A DNA stretch of 64,000 nucleotides, taken from NCBI GenBank assembly GCA_002256115.1, contig NKIK01000019.1, positions 17,742-81,741 of the forward strand, read 5' to 3'. The stretch is from Burkholderiales bacterium PBB3 (GTDB lineage: Bacteria > Pseudomonadota > Gammaproteobacteria > Burkholderiales > Burkholderiaceae_C). Position 1 is the first letter of the stretch; each line of letters opens with the position of its first letter. Positions 8,895-17,300 of this stretch are shown here, in pieces. Under the pieces are notes generated by a model. That model ran no database searches. It was not told the DNA's origin and saw nothing but the letters and a program-made list of their open reading frames with translations. The position numbers were made by a program, and so were the translations under genes.

Positions 8895-9248
8895 TCAAGA
8901 GCAGTCAGCAATCACGATCTTGCAAGAACTGTTTCCGCAGTTTTTCAACGCAGACTTCTTCGCTTCTGCCTCTGTGCTTCCTTCGCCAGCACCAAAACGC
9001 TCTTTGCTAGTGGCGTATGCACCGCACTCGTCGTATTTGATAGCGATCTTGCAACCCTTAATGCCAGCTTTCTTGCAGTCGGCCATTGCGTCTTTTACCG
9101 CACTGGCCTGCGTGTCGCCACGGCCCACAGCGAAACCCACTTCACTGGCTGAGTCGCCGTTGTCATCAACCACAGCAATCGCACCGGACGCCGCAGCGAT
9201 CCCGCAAAAAGCCCATGAAATCATCCATCCCAATAGTATTTTTTTCAC
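8895..9248 (-). CDS. Secreted DUF4189-like protein
   Basis: The 117-residue product starts with a Sec signal peptide (KKILLGWMISWAFCGIAAA). The mature part carries repeated segments (VGRGDTQASAVKDAMADCKK and GAGEGSTEAEAKKSALKNC) and pairs of Cys residues typical of DUF4189 domains, small exported proteins of unknown role. Confidence 0.7.
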   Translation of the reverse strand: MKKILLGWMISWAFCGIAAASGAIAVVDDNGDSASEVGFAVGRGDTQASAVKDAMADCKKAGIKGCKIAIKYDECGAYATSKERFGAGEGSTEAEAKKSALKNCGNSSCKIVIADCS

Positions 9249-9475
9249 TCAAACTCCGCACTGTTAATGGCTGACGGTTCGAATGCGATACATCCACCGA
9301 GCCACAGGCATTGTCACTTGTGCCCGTCGATCCAATGACAAATATCTTCGCCCGTTGTTCGCTAGGGAATTCATCCGGCGCGTGGCCTCTGTGAGATCAG
9401 CTATCGGCTGAGAACAATTACGCAACCTTGAGCTGCGATCAAACATACACTCCCCCCAACAACCGAGGTAACAGC

Positions 9476-9901
9476 ATGAATTCACAGAATCCAATATTGG
9501 CAAGCCAACGCGTCGTTCAGGTCTGCCTATTTCTGATTGCGGCCATATGCCTGTTCGGCGGCTCGCTGCAGATGGTTTTGGGTCAACCCGATACGTCGCC
9601 GCGTCTCGACAATATTCATAGATTTTTGGCGGGTGTGTACTTTTCTACCGGAGTCATCAATCTCTGGGCTGCAATCACCATCCGGAGCCAGGGTACCCTC
9701 ATTTTTCTGCTCGCGTTGGGTGTGTTGCTCGCAGGTGTCGGGCGACTCGTGTCGATGAGTCAAGTCGGTCTGCCTACGCCATCGGCACTCTGGCTGGCGT
9801 ATGTCACTTCGGAACTCGTGCTACCTGTCGTCATCGTTCTTGCGCACCTGGCTACTGGCCGACAGGCACGGCTTGCTGCTTCCGCACTATCCACGCGCTA
9901 A
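9476..9901 (+). CDS. DUF4345-like membrane protein
   Basis: The ATG at 9476 has GAGG upstream and is preferred over an in-frame start at 9428. The 141-residue protein has four predicted membrane helices; the segments LDNIHRFLAGVYFSTG and GVGRLVSMSQVGLP match the DUF4345 pattern. It is an inner-membrane protein of unknown function. Confidence 0.65.
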   Translation: MNSQNPILASQRVVQVCLFLIAAICLFGGSLQMVLGQPDTSPRLDNIHRFLAGVYFSTGVINLWAAITIRSQGTLIFLLALGVLLAGVGRLVSMSQVGLPTPSALWLAYVTSELVLPVVIVLAHLATGRQARLAASALSTR

Positions 9902-9911
9902 ACAGCCGTTT

Positions 9912-11519
9912 TCACCACGCAGCAATCGCCCCATCCGTACGCGGCTCAGTGCCACCGCACAACACGCCATCCGCGTTGCGCCAAATGATTTGACCGCGCC
10001 CAAAGGCAAGGCGGTTGTTGGACCAAGTGACATCGTGGCCCAGGCGCGCCAGGCCGTGGTAAAGGTGCTCGGGCATGGTCCGCTCGATGTTCACGCGGTT
10101 AGCCACCTCCCATTCCCAACGCGGTGCATCGAGCGCGGCTTGTGGGTTCAGGCCAAAGTCCACCGTGTTCATGACCATTTGCACATGGCCTTGCGGCTGC
10201 ATGAAGCCGCCCATCACACCAAACGGGCCCACGGCCTGTCCGCCCTTCGTCAAAAAGCCCGGAATGATGGTGTGGTAAGGCCGCTTGCCGGGGGCCACAC
10301 AGTTGGGATGACCGGCCTGCAGCGAGAAATTGTTGCCACGGTTGTGCAGCGCGATGCCCGTGCCAGGCACCACCAGGCCGGAGCCAAAACCCATGTAGTT
10401 GCTCTGAATGAAAGAGACCATGTTGCCCTCGCTGTCTGCCGTGCTGAGATAGACGGTGCCGCCCCGCCCAGGCTCGCCGGGCACGGGCAGCGTGGCGCGC
10501 TCACCGATGCAGGCGCGGCGCTCTTGGGCGTAGGCATCGCTCAGCAAATCGGCAACTGACATGCGCATGTGGGAGGGCTCGGCGATGTGGGCAAAGCCGT
10601 CGGCAAATGCGAGCTTGATGGCTTCAATTTGGCGGTGGTGTGTGCGTGCGGTGTCGCGGTCGCTGAACTCAAAGCCTTTGAGTACGTTCAGCGCCATCAG
10701 GGCGACCAGGCCCTGGCCATTGGGTGGGATTTCCCATACGTCGTAGCCTCGGTAATTCACGCTGATCGGGTCACACCAGTCCACCGCGAAGTCGGCCAAG
10801 TCTTTGGCGCTGAGGTAACCCCCTGCGGACTGCACGAAGGCGCTGATCTGCTCGGCCAGCGGCCCGCGGTAAAAGCTCTCCGCATGGGTCTCGGCAATGG
10901 ACTGCAGCGTGTTGGCATGCCCAGCCGAGCGCCGCACTTCGCCGGCCAGCGGCGCGCGCTCAGGGGCAAAGGTATCAAACCAGTGTTTGAAGTGCTCCGC
11001 CTTGAGCTGTTGGCGAAAGACGCTGGTGGCTTGCTGCCAAGCATAGGCAACCGATGGTGAGACGGGAAAGCCATCTTGCGCCAACGCAATCGCGCCGGCC
11101 ATGGAGTCTGTGAGTGGCATGCGGCCAAAGCGTGTGGCCAGCGCAGCCCAAGCCGCCGGGGTGCCCGGCACCGTAACGGCCAGCGGGCCGTATTTGGGGA
11201 TTTCGGTCAGGCCCTGGGCCGTCACCTTCTCACGTGTCATGGCCTGCGGGGCGGGGCCGCTGGCATTCAAGCCGTGCAACTTGCCCTGGTGCCAGACCAG
11301 TGCAAAGGCATCTCCGCCAATGCCATTGGCACTGGGCTCCACCACCGTCAAAGCAGCTGCAGTCGCAATCGCGGCATCCATAGCGTTGCCACCCGCCTGC
11401 AGCACCTGCAGACCCGCTTGCGCGGCCAGGGGCTGCGAGGTAGCAACCATGCCGCGTTTGGCATAGACCACATTGCGGCGGGAGGCGTAGGGGTTGTGGA
11501 GTGCGTCAAAGTGGAGCAT
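9912..11519 (-). CDS. ggt: Gamma-glutamyltransferase family protein
   Basis: The chosen start at 11519 gives 535 residues; the open frame continues upstream only as an overlap with the divergent AlkD-like gene. The N-terminal half has the large-subunit features GMVATSQPLAAQAG and GGNAMDAAIA; the small-subunit side has GRGGTVYLSTAD, whose Thr would be the autoprocessing nucleophile, and HNRGNNF plus GKRPYHTIIPG. Enzymes of this family cleave or transfer the gamma-glutamyl group of glutathione and relatives. No obvious signal peptide is present, so it resembles the cytoplasmic branch of the family. Confidence 0.88.
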   Translation of the reverse strand: MLHFDALHNPYASRRNVVYAKRGMVATSQPLAAQAGLQVLQAGGNAMDAAIATAAALTVVEPSANGIGGDAFALVWHQGKLHGLNASGPAPQAMTREKVTAQGLTEIPKYGPLAVTVPGTPAAWAALATRFGRMPLTDSMAGAIALAQDGFPVSPSVAYAWQQATSVFRQQLKAEHFKHWFDTFAPERAPLAGEVRRSAGHANTLQSIAETHAESFYRGPLAEQISAFVQSAGGYLSAKDLADFAVDWCDPISVNYRGYDVWEIPPNGQGLVALMALNVLKGFEFSDRDTARTHHRQIEAIKLAFADGFAHIAEPSHMRMSVADLLSDAYAQERRACIGERATLPVPGEPGRGGTVYLSTADSEGNMVSFIQSNYMGFGSGLVVPGTGIALHNRGNNFSLQAGHPNCVAPGKRPYHTIIPGFLTKGGQAVGPFGVMGGFMQPQGHVQMVMNTVDFGLNPQAALDAPRWEWEVANRVNIERTMPEHLYHGLARLGHDVTWSNNRLAFGRGQIIWRNADGVLCGGTEPRTDGAIAAW

Positions 11520-11594
11520 GGGGAAACCGTGGGCTTGAAATCGCCAGTTTAGGGGTATTCTTTTGTTGAGTGTTTCTATCAACGAGGTGCGAGT

Positions 11595-12344
11595 ATGGGC
11601 ACGAAAACGACGATGACATTGGCCGATGCGATGGCTGCGCTGCAAGCGGCTGGCTCGGAGCAGACGCGCAAAACCTATCTGCGCCATGGTGCCAAAGAGC
11701 CGATGTTTGGCGTGAGTTTTGCCACGCTCAAAGCACTGCACAAGTCCATCAAGGTGGACCACGCGCTGGCCATCGCACTGTGGGACAGCGGCAACCTGGA
11801 TGCGCGCAACCTGGCAGTGAAAATTGTGGACCCGCTGGCGATGACGGAGCCGCTTTTGGATGCTTGGGCGCAGTGGGACGTGCCGCGCGCGTGCGGCGCT
11901 TACGTCGCCGAGGTGGCCAGCGAAGGCCCACACGCCAGGTCGCGGGTTACCGCGTGGTTGGCCTCGCAAGATATCGCCCAGCGCGCCACGGGCTGGGCGC
12001 TGGTGAGCGTGCTGGCGATGCGGGATGAGGGCTTGCCAGACAGTTGGTTTCTGGCGCGTTTGGCCGAGATCGAGCAGGCGATCCACCACGCGCCCAACGC
12101 GCTGCGCGGTCCGCAGAACATGGCTGTGATCATGATCGGATGCCGCAACGCGGCTTTGCGCCAGGCTGCCAGCGCTGCGGCCAAGCGCATTGGCAAGGTC
12201 AATATCGACCACGGAGACACAGCCTGCAAGACGGCCGATGCAGCGGCAGACATTGACAAAACCTGGGCGCATTCGACGGCAAAAGGTTTTGAAAGCCCGG
12301 CCACCCACGAACGGTCACGCAAGTCAGCCCGCCTTCGTTGCTAG
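11595..12344 (+). CDS. DNA alkylation repair (AlkD-like) HEAT-repeat protein
   Basis: The 249-residue helical protein contains FGVSFATLKALHK, ALWDSGNLDARNLAV and WDVPRACGAYV, the pattern of AlkD-type HEAT-repeat DNA glycosylases that recognise alkylated bases without base flipping. GAGGTG precedes the ATG. It is divergent from ggt across 75 bp. Relatives of this type may have lost glycosylase activity, so the repair role is inferred from the family. Confidence 0.75.
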   Translation: MGTKTTMTLADAMAALQAAGSEQTRKTYLRHGAKEPMFGVSFATLKALHKSIKVDHALAIALWDSGNLDARNLAVKIVDPLAMTEPLLDAWAQWDVPRACGAYVAEVASEGPHARSRVTAWLASQDIAQRATGWALVSVLAMRDEGLPDSWFLARLAEIEQAIHHAPNALRGPQNMAVIMIGCRNAALRQAASAAAKRIGKVNIDHGDTACKTADAAADIDKTWAHSTAKGFESPATHERSRKSARLRC

Positions 12345-12394
12345 CAAAATAGGAGCTGCTCCCGCACTATCCATGGGCTGAATCGACGATTTGG
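12340..12394 (+). repeat. Dispersed two-hairpin repeat, copy 3
   Basis: Begins GCTAGCAAAATAGGAGCTGC at the 3' end of the AlkD-like gene (it overlaps the stop codon region) and ends with GATTTGG. It lies between convergent genes. Confidence 0.85.
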
Positions 12395-12397
12395 TCG

Positions 12398-13222
12398 TTA
12401 TTCGCCCGGCGTCTCCGTCGGCATCGGGAATCGTTCCAGAAACCAGGCTTGCCACAGCGGCTTCTCGCGGGCCACCGTCTCGGCGGCCTGATCGCCGTAC
12501 AGGTACAAATTCATCGCTACCATGCCCTGGCCGTTCGGATAAGTGACAGCGCCCAGGGCGGCTATGCCTGGCCCCGGATGGTCGAGCCGCAGCAGGGCGT
12601 CGTAGGGGTTCTCGGTGACTAACTCCACCACGCCGCTAAGCGGTGGTACGCCCGCAGGCGTCGTCCAGCGTTGCCCCACGCTCAGCCCTTTCACGCCCAA
12701 GGCCGTGGTCAGCGCATCCCAAGCCTCTGCCTCCGTGATCGCCACGGGTGCCGTGACCTGCATGATGGCGGAGCCTTGGCCGCGGAAGTGGGCGAGATAG
12801 ACCCGCAGGATGCTGAAGAAACCAGACCATCCGGACTGGGCACCTTCCAACTGGTTATCCCAATCGTCGGTGCTGGCGAACAGGCTATGGACAACGCGGA
12901 CGGTGCAGACCCCGCCGCCGCGCGCTTCAATGTGCCACTCGGTCGCCATCGGTGGTGAGTCCGGGGTCCAGCCGTCTGCCTCTTGGGTGAACGTCCGGGG
13001 CGCATCGCAGGCCGTCACCACGGCGCGTGGCTCCATACCCGGACCGAAGTGGTACTGCACTGCGACCGGCTTACCGTCGCGCTCCTCGACATCGGTTGGT
13101 ACAAACCAGGATGAAATGCCCGGCCCCGTGGCAATGGCCTGCCAGACTTCTTCGGGCGTGCCAGGTACTTCGAATTCGACCTGAACGCTGCGGCGTCCGG
13201 AGGCTTCTTTTTTAATGCTCAT
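12398..13222 (-). CDS. SRPBCC (AHSA1-like) protein, duplicated domain
   Basis: The 274-residue protein contains an N-terminal SRPBCC/AHSA1 domain (VQVEFEVPGTPEEVWQAIATG, then a long internal ligand-cavity fold with WHIEARGGGVCTVRVVHS) followed by a second, more diverged half. Such domains bind hydrophobic ligands or act as cochaperone-like modules; no substrate can be read here. Its start overlaps the stop of the upstream ArsR-type gene by four bases (ATGA), so the pair is one operon. Confidence 0.75.
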   Translation of the reverse strand: MSIKKEASGRRSVQVEFEVPGTPEEVWQAIATGPGISSWFVPTDVEERDGKPVAVQYHFGPGMEPRAVVTACDAPRTFTQEADGWTPDSPPMATEWHIEARGGGVCTVRVVHSLFASTDDWDNQLEGAQSGWSGFFSILRVYLAHFRGQGSAIMQVTAPVAITEAEAWDALTTALGVKGLSVGQRWTTPAGVPPLSGVVELVTENPYDALLRLDHPGPGIAALGAVTYPNGQGMVAMNLYLYGDQAAETVAREKPLWQAWFLERFPMPTETPGE

Positions 13223-13851
13223 GAGGGCTCCTCGGAGGTAGATGACTTGCTAAGGAATGACTGGGAAAGGCAGGGTTGCGGTAGCGGGTGTGCCACGACC
13301 ACCAACCGGTGCGCGCGGCCGCCGGGGGCGGATGCATCGTGGTACTTGGCCACGAGTTGGTTAATCGCCAGGGTGAGTTCATGGCTGAAAGCCGCCCGGT
13401 CGGCTGCCGAGCGGAAGCGGACTTCGGTATCCACCGCCAGGCTGGCAAAGCGTTGGCCCGCCTGCCTGGCTTGGCGAATGAGTTCGCCCACCTCGCGCAC
13501 CACCCGCGCGCCCAGCGCGATGAGGTAGCTGGCGGATAGACGGTCTACCTCCCGATTCGGGTCCACAGCAACAGGGCCCAAGGCACCGGGCGAGACGACG
13601 TAGGAAGCCGCCGTGGCCACCAGCAGCCGTTCGGTCAGGCCGCCCCACTTGCGTTCTTCGGCCAGCTCTACCAGCCCATAAGACTCCAGCGCGTTCAAGT
13701 GGTAGTTGACCTTTTGCCGGGTCAGCCCAACCCGCAGGGCCAGCGCCGCCGCCGAGGTGGGCTCGGCCAATTCGCAGAGCAATAGGCTGCGCATGGGTGC
13801 CAAAGCCACCGTGGCAGCCGCGGGATCATCAATGACATGGATATCGTGCAT
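13219..13851 (-). CDS. ArsR-type winged-helix regulator (module 1)
   Basis: The 210-residue protein has an N-terminal winged helix (MRSLLLCELAEPTSAAALAL, then GLTRQKVNYHLNALESYGLVE as the recognition helix region) and a longer C-terminal part. It lacks an obvious metal-binding CxC. The start codon lies seven bases after a -10 hexamer, with a perfect palindrome over the -35. It is coupled to the SRPBCC gene downstream and is likely its autoregulated repressor. Confidence 0.8.
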   Translation of the reverse strand: MHDIHVIDDPAAATVALAPMRSLLLCELAEPTSAAALALRVGLTRQKVNYHLNALESYGLVELAEERKWGGLTERLLVATAASYVVSPGALGPVAVDPNREVDRLSASYLIALGARVVREVGELIRQARQAGQRFASLAVDTEVRFRSAADRAAFSHELTLAINQLVAKYHDASAPGGRAHRLVVVAHPLPQPCLSQSFLSKSSTSEEPS

Positions 13852-13858
13852 GGGGGCG

Positions 13859-13887
13859 ATAGTAGGTTTGACAAATTAATTTGTCAA
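13859..13887 (-). promoter_or_regulatory. Promoter and palindromic operator of ArsR module 1
   Basis: On the minus strand: -35 TTGACA (13887-13882), 17-bp spacer, -10 TACTAT (13864-13859). The 20-bp perfect palindrome TTGACAAATTAATTTGTCAA (13868-13887) covers the -35 and most of the spacer. The ATG follows the -10 by seven bases, so the transcript would be leaderless. Repressor binding here would block polymerase directly. Confidence 0.8.
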
Positions 13888-13899
13888 GGCCCGTATGAC

Positions 13900-13938
13900 G
13901 CTTCGGGTGGGCTCTGAATGAGCTTCGGGTGGGCTCTG
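13900..13938 (+). repeat. 17-bp direct repeat
   Basis: GCTTCGGGTGGGCTCTG occurs at 13900-13916 and 13922-13938 (period 22 bp) between the two divergent ArsR modules. No function is evident. Confidence 0.8.
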
Positions 13939-13973
13939 GTAGGGCTTGGCTTGACGACCCTTGCGGCCCAAGA

Positions 13974-14015
13974 TTGACAACTTCCGTGCCAGTCTTTATA
14001 TTTAACCAATTGGTT
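13974..14015 (+). promoter_or_regulatory. Promoter and palindromic operator of ArsR module 2
   Basis: -35 TTGACA (13974-13979), 17-bp spacer, -10 TATATT (13997-14002). The perfect 12-bp palindrome AACCAATTGGTT (14004-14015) covers the expected transcription start. The site differs in sequence from the operator of module 1, so the two regulators should not cross-bind. Confidence 0.8.
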
Positions 14016-14037
14016 TATTACAAGACCCCACATCACC

Positions 14038-14409
14038 ATGCAAGCCCAAACCGCCATCGATCCCTTGAGCGCGACCTTTGCCGCGCTGGCCGACCCGACG
14101 CGGCGGGCCATGCTGGCGCGGCTGGCTTTGGGCGAGGCATCCGTCAACGAGCTGGCGGCCCCCTTTGCGATGAGTTTGCCGGCGGTATCCAAGCACATCA
14201 AGGTGCTGCACAGCGCCGGGCTGATCAGCAAGGGGCGCGACGCGCAGTGGCGGCCCTGCCGCATTGAGGGTGAAAACCTCAAAGTGGCCATGGACTGGAT
14301 CGGCCAGTACCAACAACTCTGGGAAGACCGCCTGGATCGCCTGGATGCCTATCTACTCACCCTGCAAACCCCAAGTTCTCCCGCCCCCCCACCCGAAGGA
14401 AAACCATGA
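14038..14409 (+). CDS. ArsR-family repressor (module 2)
   Basis: The 123-residue protein is a compact ArsR winged helix: [20 protein letters not shown], then [20 protein letters not shown] as the recognition helix, and the wing [11 protein letters not shown]. The metal-box Cys pair is absent, as in the subgroup paired with AHSA1 proteins. The stop overlaps the next gene's start (ATGA). It probably represses its own two-gene operon. Confidence 0.9.
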   Translation: MQAQTAIDPLSATFAALADPTRRAMLARLALGEASVNELAAPFAMSLPAVSKHIKVLHSAGLISKGRDAQWRPCRIEGENLKVAMDWIGQYQQLWEDRLDRLDAYLLTLQTPSSPAPPPEGKP

Positions 14410-14915
14410 AGCCTATCTACCAAGCCAACTCCAAACTCGACCTGCACTTCACGCGCGTGGTGAACGTGCCCCGCGCGCTGGTGTGGCGCGCCTGGACCGA
14501 GCCTGAGTTGCTCAAACCCTGGTTTTGCCCCGTGCCCTGGAAGACGATTGACTGCGAAATCGACTTGCGCCCCGGTGGCATATTCCGCACCACCATGCAA
14601 TCGCCCGAGGGCGCAGAGTTCCCCAATGTGGGCTGCTACCTGGAAGTGGTGCCCAATGAGAAGCTGGTATGGACCAACGCCCTGCTACCCGGCTTTAGGC
14701 CCAGCAATCTGAGCGCCACCTGCGGCGATAGCGATACCGAATTCATGTTCACCGCCATGATTGAATTGGCCGACGATGGCCAGGGCACGCGCTACACCGC
14801 CACGGTGATACACGCAGACGAAGCGGGCTGCCAGAAACACGCGGGCATGGGCTTTGAAGGCGGCTGGGGTACGGCACTGGATCAATTGGTGGCGATGATT
14901 CAGCGGGGCATCTGA
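14406..14915 (+). CDS. SRPBCC (AHSA1-like) protein
   Basis: The 169-residue protein has the AHSA1 signature: [22 protein letters not shown] near the N-terminus, a WFCPVPW segment, [11 protein letters not shown], and the C-terminal amphipathic helix ending GWGTALDQL. Family members bind hydrophobic ligands. It is translationally coupled to the ArsR gene. Together they mirror the divergent ArsR-SRPBCC pair on the other strand. Confidence 0.88.
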   Translation: MKPIYQANSKLDLHFTRVVNVPRALVWRAWTEPELLKPWFCPVPWKTIDCEIDLRPGGIFRTTMQSPEGAEFPNVGCYLEVVPNEKLVWTNALLPGFRPSNLSATCGDSDTEFMFTAMIELADDGQGTRYTATVIHADEAGCQKHAGMGFEGGWGTALDQLVAMIQRGI

Positions 14916-15025
14916 ACTACTTGGCCTGATGTATCGAAAGCGCCAAACCCGGCTGCAATGGGCAAAGCTTATGGCGGTCTGCTGGCGTCGATAGTTTTGC
15001 ATTTTTCAATTGAGATGCAAGTGTT

Positions 15026-15187
15026 TTATGTACTAAAACTACATAACTTAAGCATTTTTCTTTGCAGAAAAATGGTGTTTATTTGAGGTTTTTGGCCAAT
15101 TTATTCAAAAGTATGTAGGCAAACTACTTGAAATTTTCATGCGGGCGTGATCGAATTGGGTGTCTGTTATGTACTTTTCCTTTGCAG
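15026..15187 (+). promoter_or_regulatory. AT-rich region with duplicated motifs upstream of amylase
   Basis: The 281-bp gap 14916-15196 is unusually AT-rich. TTATGTACT occurs at 15026-15034 and 15167-15175; a 13-mer ending CTTTGCAG occurs at 15055-15067 and 15175-15187 with one mismatch. An 8-bp perfect stem CATTTTTC/GAAAAATG lies at 15053-15074. The duplicated order suggests a regulatory region, but no known operator was recognised. Confidence 0.35.
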
Positions 15188-15196
15188 GTCACGACT

Positions 15197-16783
15197 ATGA
15201 AACGTCCAAACGCCCACACCTCTCTTTGCCAAATACTTGCAGGGCTGTGCGCCACCGCAATAGCCACTAGCGCACTGGCCACCACTGAGAACACCGTGTT
15301 CGACAAGCGCGAACGCGACTGGCGCAATGGTGCCATCGTCTACCAGGTCATCGTGGACCGGTTCGTCCCGTCGGCTAATCTGAACGCCAAGCGCGCGCTC
15401 TACCCTGCTCCCAAAGTGCTGCGCGATTGGTCCGAACCCGCCAAGGCCGGCGTCTACCTGGAAGACGCCAAGCTCAATAGTGCGGAGCTGGATTTTTGGG
15501 GCGGCGACCTGCAAAGCCTGACGACACGGCTAGACCACATCCAGAACCTGGGTGCCGATGTGCTCTACCTCAACCCCATCCACCTGGCCTATACCAACCA
15601 CAAGTACGACGCCTTTGATTTCAAGGCCATTTCGCCCGAATACGGCACGCACCAAGAGTTCAAACAACTGGCCACGGATGTGCATAAGCGCGGCATGAAG
15701 CTGGTGCTGGATGGTGTGTTCAACCACATGGGCCGCAATGCGCCCAAGTTTCAGGATGCTTTTAAGAACCCCAAAAGCCCTTGGCGCGACTGGTTTGCTA
15801 TCGGCCCGCAATACAAAGGCGGCGCACGGGTGTGGACGGGTTTTCAGAACCTGCCCGAGCTGAACCTGGAAAACCCGGCGGTGCGCAACTACCTCTATGC
15901 ATCGCCCGAATCGGTGGTGCGCAGCTATTTGCGCGATGGCGCAGATGGCTGGCGGCTGGACACGGCCTTTGAGCTGGGCCACCCGTTTTTGCGCGCGCTG
16001 ACGGACGCGGCGCACCAGCAAAAACCCGGCTCGCTGGTCGTGGGTGAGATTGCCAACTACCCGGGCGAGTGGCTGCAGTCTATGGACGCGGTGATGAACT
16101 TCAGCCTGCGCCAGATTGTGTTGGGCGTGGCAAGTGGCGAGCTCTCCACCCCCAAGGCCGCGCACATGACCGAGCGCATGGTGCGCGACGCCGGCATCGA
16201 GCCCATGCTGAAGTCCTGGATGGTGATCGACAACCACGACATTCCCCGCATTGCCAACCAGTTCCCCGACACCGCGCTGCGGCGCATGGTGCAGACCCTG
16301 CAGTTCACCCTGCCCGGCGCGCCCAATATTTACTACGGTGCCGAGGTGGGCATGACCGGCGGCCCCGACCCCGAAAACCGCAGCCCCATGCGTTGGGATT
16401 TGATGCAAACCAACAACCCCGAGCTGGTGTGGATGAAGCAGCTGATTGCGCTGCGCAAGACGCACCGCGCCCTGCGCGTGGGCGACTTCCGACCCATAGA
16501 GGCGGACAAGCTCTATGCCTTTGAACGCCACACCGACCGCGCACTAGAAACCGTGCTGGTGCTGGCCAACCCGACCAGCCAGGAAGTGACAGAGCGTGTG
16601 ATGGTGGCCAACGCCCACTTGATGGACGACACGCCTTTGGTGGATGTCTTCAACCCCGCCAAAGCCATCACCACGTTTGGATCGGGCTTCCTCACCGTCA
16701 CCGTGCCCGCCAAAACCGCGCTGGTGCTGCAACCCCAAGAGCGCGATCTGGGTGGCTACAGCCGGTACAAACGCGTAAAGTAA
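15197..16783 (+). CDS. Secreted GH13 alpha-amylase family enzyme
   Basis: The ATG at 15197 is preferred because it gives a signal peptide (KRPNAHTSLCQILAGLCATA, cleavage after SALA); the frame is open to 15128. The 528-residue protein has the GH13 barrel regions: YQVIVDRF, LVLDGVFNH, DGWRLDTAFE with nucleophile Asp255, VVGEIA with acid/base Glu284, and IDNHD with Asp348. It should hydrolyse alpha-1,4 glucans outside the cytoplasm. A C-terminal beta domain follows. The next gene starts 4 nt later. Confidence 0.9.
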   Translation: MKRPNAHTSLCQILAGLCATAIATSALATTENTVFDKRERDWRNGAIVYQVIVDRFVPSANLNAKRALYPAPKVLRDWSEPAKAGVYLEDAKLNSAELDFWGGDLQSLTTRLDHIQNLGADVLYLNPIHLAYTNHKYDAFDFKAISPEYGTHQEFKQLATDVHKRGMKLVLDGVFNHMGRNAPKFQDAFKNPKSPWRDWFAIGPQYKGGARVWTGFQNLPELNLENPAVRNYLYASPESVVRSYLRDGADGWRLDTAFELGHPFLRALTDAAHQQKPGSLVVGEIANYPGEWLQSMDAVMNFSLRQIVLGVASGELSTPKAAHMTERMVRDAGIEPMLKSWMVIDNHDIPRIANQFPDTALRRMVQTLQFTLPGAPNIYYGAEVGMTGGPDPENRSPMRWDLMQTNNPELVWMKQLIALRKTHRALRVGDFRPIEADKLYAFERHTDRALETVLVLANPTSQEVTERVMVANAHLMDDTPLVDVFNPAKAITTFGSGFLTVTVPAKTALVLQPQERDLGGYSRYKRVK

Positions 16784-16787
16784 CGCC

Positions 16788-17219
16788 ATGACCTCACCTA
16801 CCAGCCCCATTCACGCCGTTTTGAGTGCCTACACCAGCGCGGTGTACGCCCAAGATGTAGACGCCTTCATGCAGCTCTACACCGCCGATGCGCGCGTGTT
16901 TGATACCTGGGGGGTTTGGTCTTATGAAGGCAGCCAAGCGCGGCGCCCGACCATAGCCCAATGGTTCTCATCGCTCGGCACCGAGCGCGTGCAGGTGAGC
17001 TTTGAGGACGTGCAAGTCACGCAAGGCGCTGAGCTTGCGTTTTTGAGCGCGATCACGACTTTCGCCGCGATTTCGGCTGAAGGTGAAATGTTGCGCTCCA
17101 TGCAAAACCGGCTGACCTGGGCGCTGCAGCACCTCGACGGTGCCTGGCGTATTCAGCATGAGCACACCTCCACCCCCATTGGTTTTGCCGACCAAAAGGC
17201 AATGTTTCACCGCAGCTAG
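16788..17219 (+). CDS. SnoaL/NTF2-like protein
   Basis: The 143-residue product has the cone-shaped NTF2 fold pattern: a first helix (HAVLSAYTSAVYAQDVDAFMQLY), DARVFDTWG, and the sheet-rich end with QNRLTWALQHLDGAWRIQHEHTS. Family members include steroid isomerase-like enzymes and many proteins of unknown role. It follows the amylase gene by 4 nt and is probably co-transcribed. Confidence 0.75.
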   Translation: MTSPTSPIHAVLSAYTSAVYAQDVDAFMQLYTADARVFDTWGVWSYEGSQARRPTIAQWFSSLGTERVQVSFEDVQVTQGAELAFLSAITTFAAISAEGEMLRSMQNRLTWALQHLDGAWRIQHEHTSTPIGFADQKAMFHRS

Positions 17220-17300
17220 GCGGGCACTGCAGGAGAATGAGTTAGACACAGGCTAAGTAGCGAAACTTAGGCCTTGTGGCCAACTGTCCTGCGCTAACGG

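Noticed and set aside
11520..12308. Minus-strand extension of the ggt reading frame over the AlkD-like gene
   Set aside because: It is antisense to a well-supported gene, has no family similarity, and the ggt homology begins only at MLHFDALHN.
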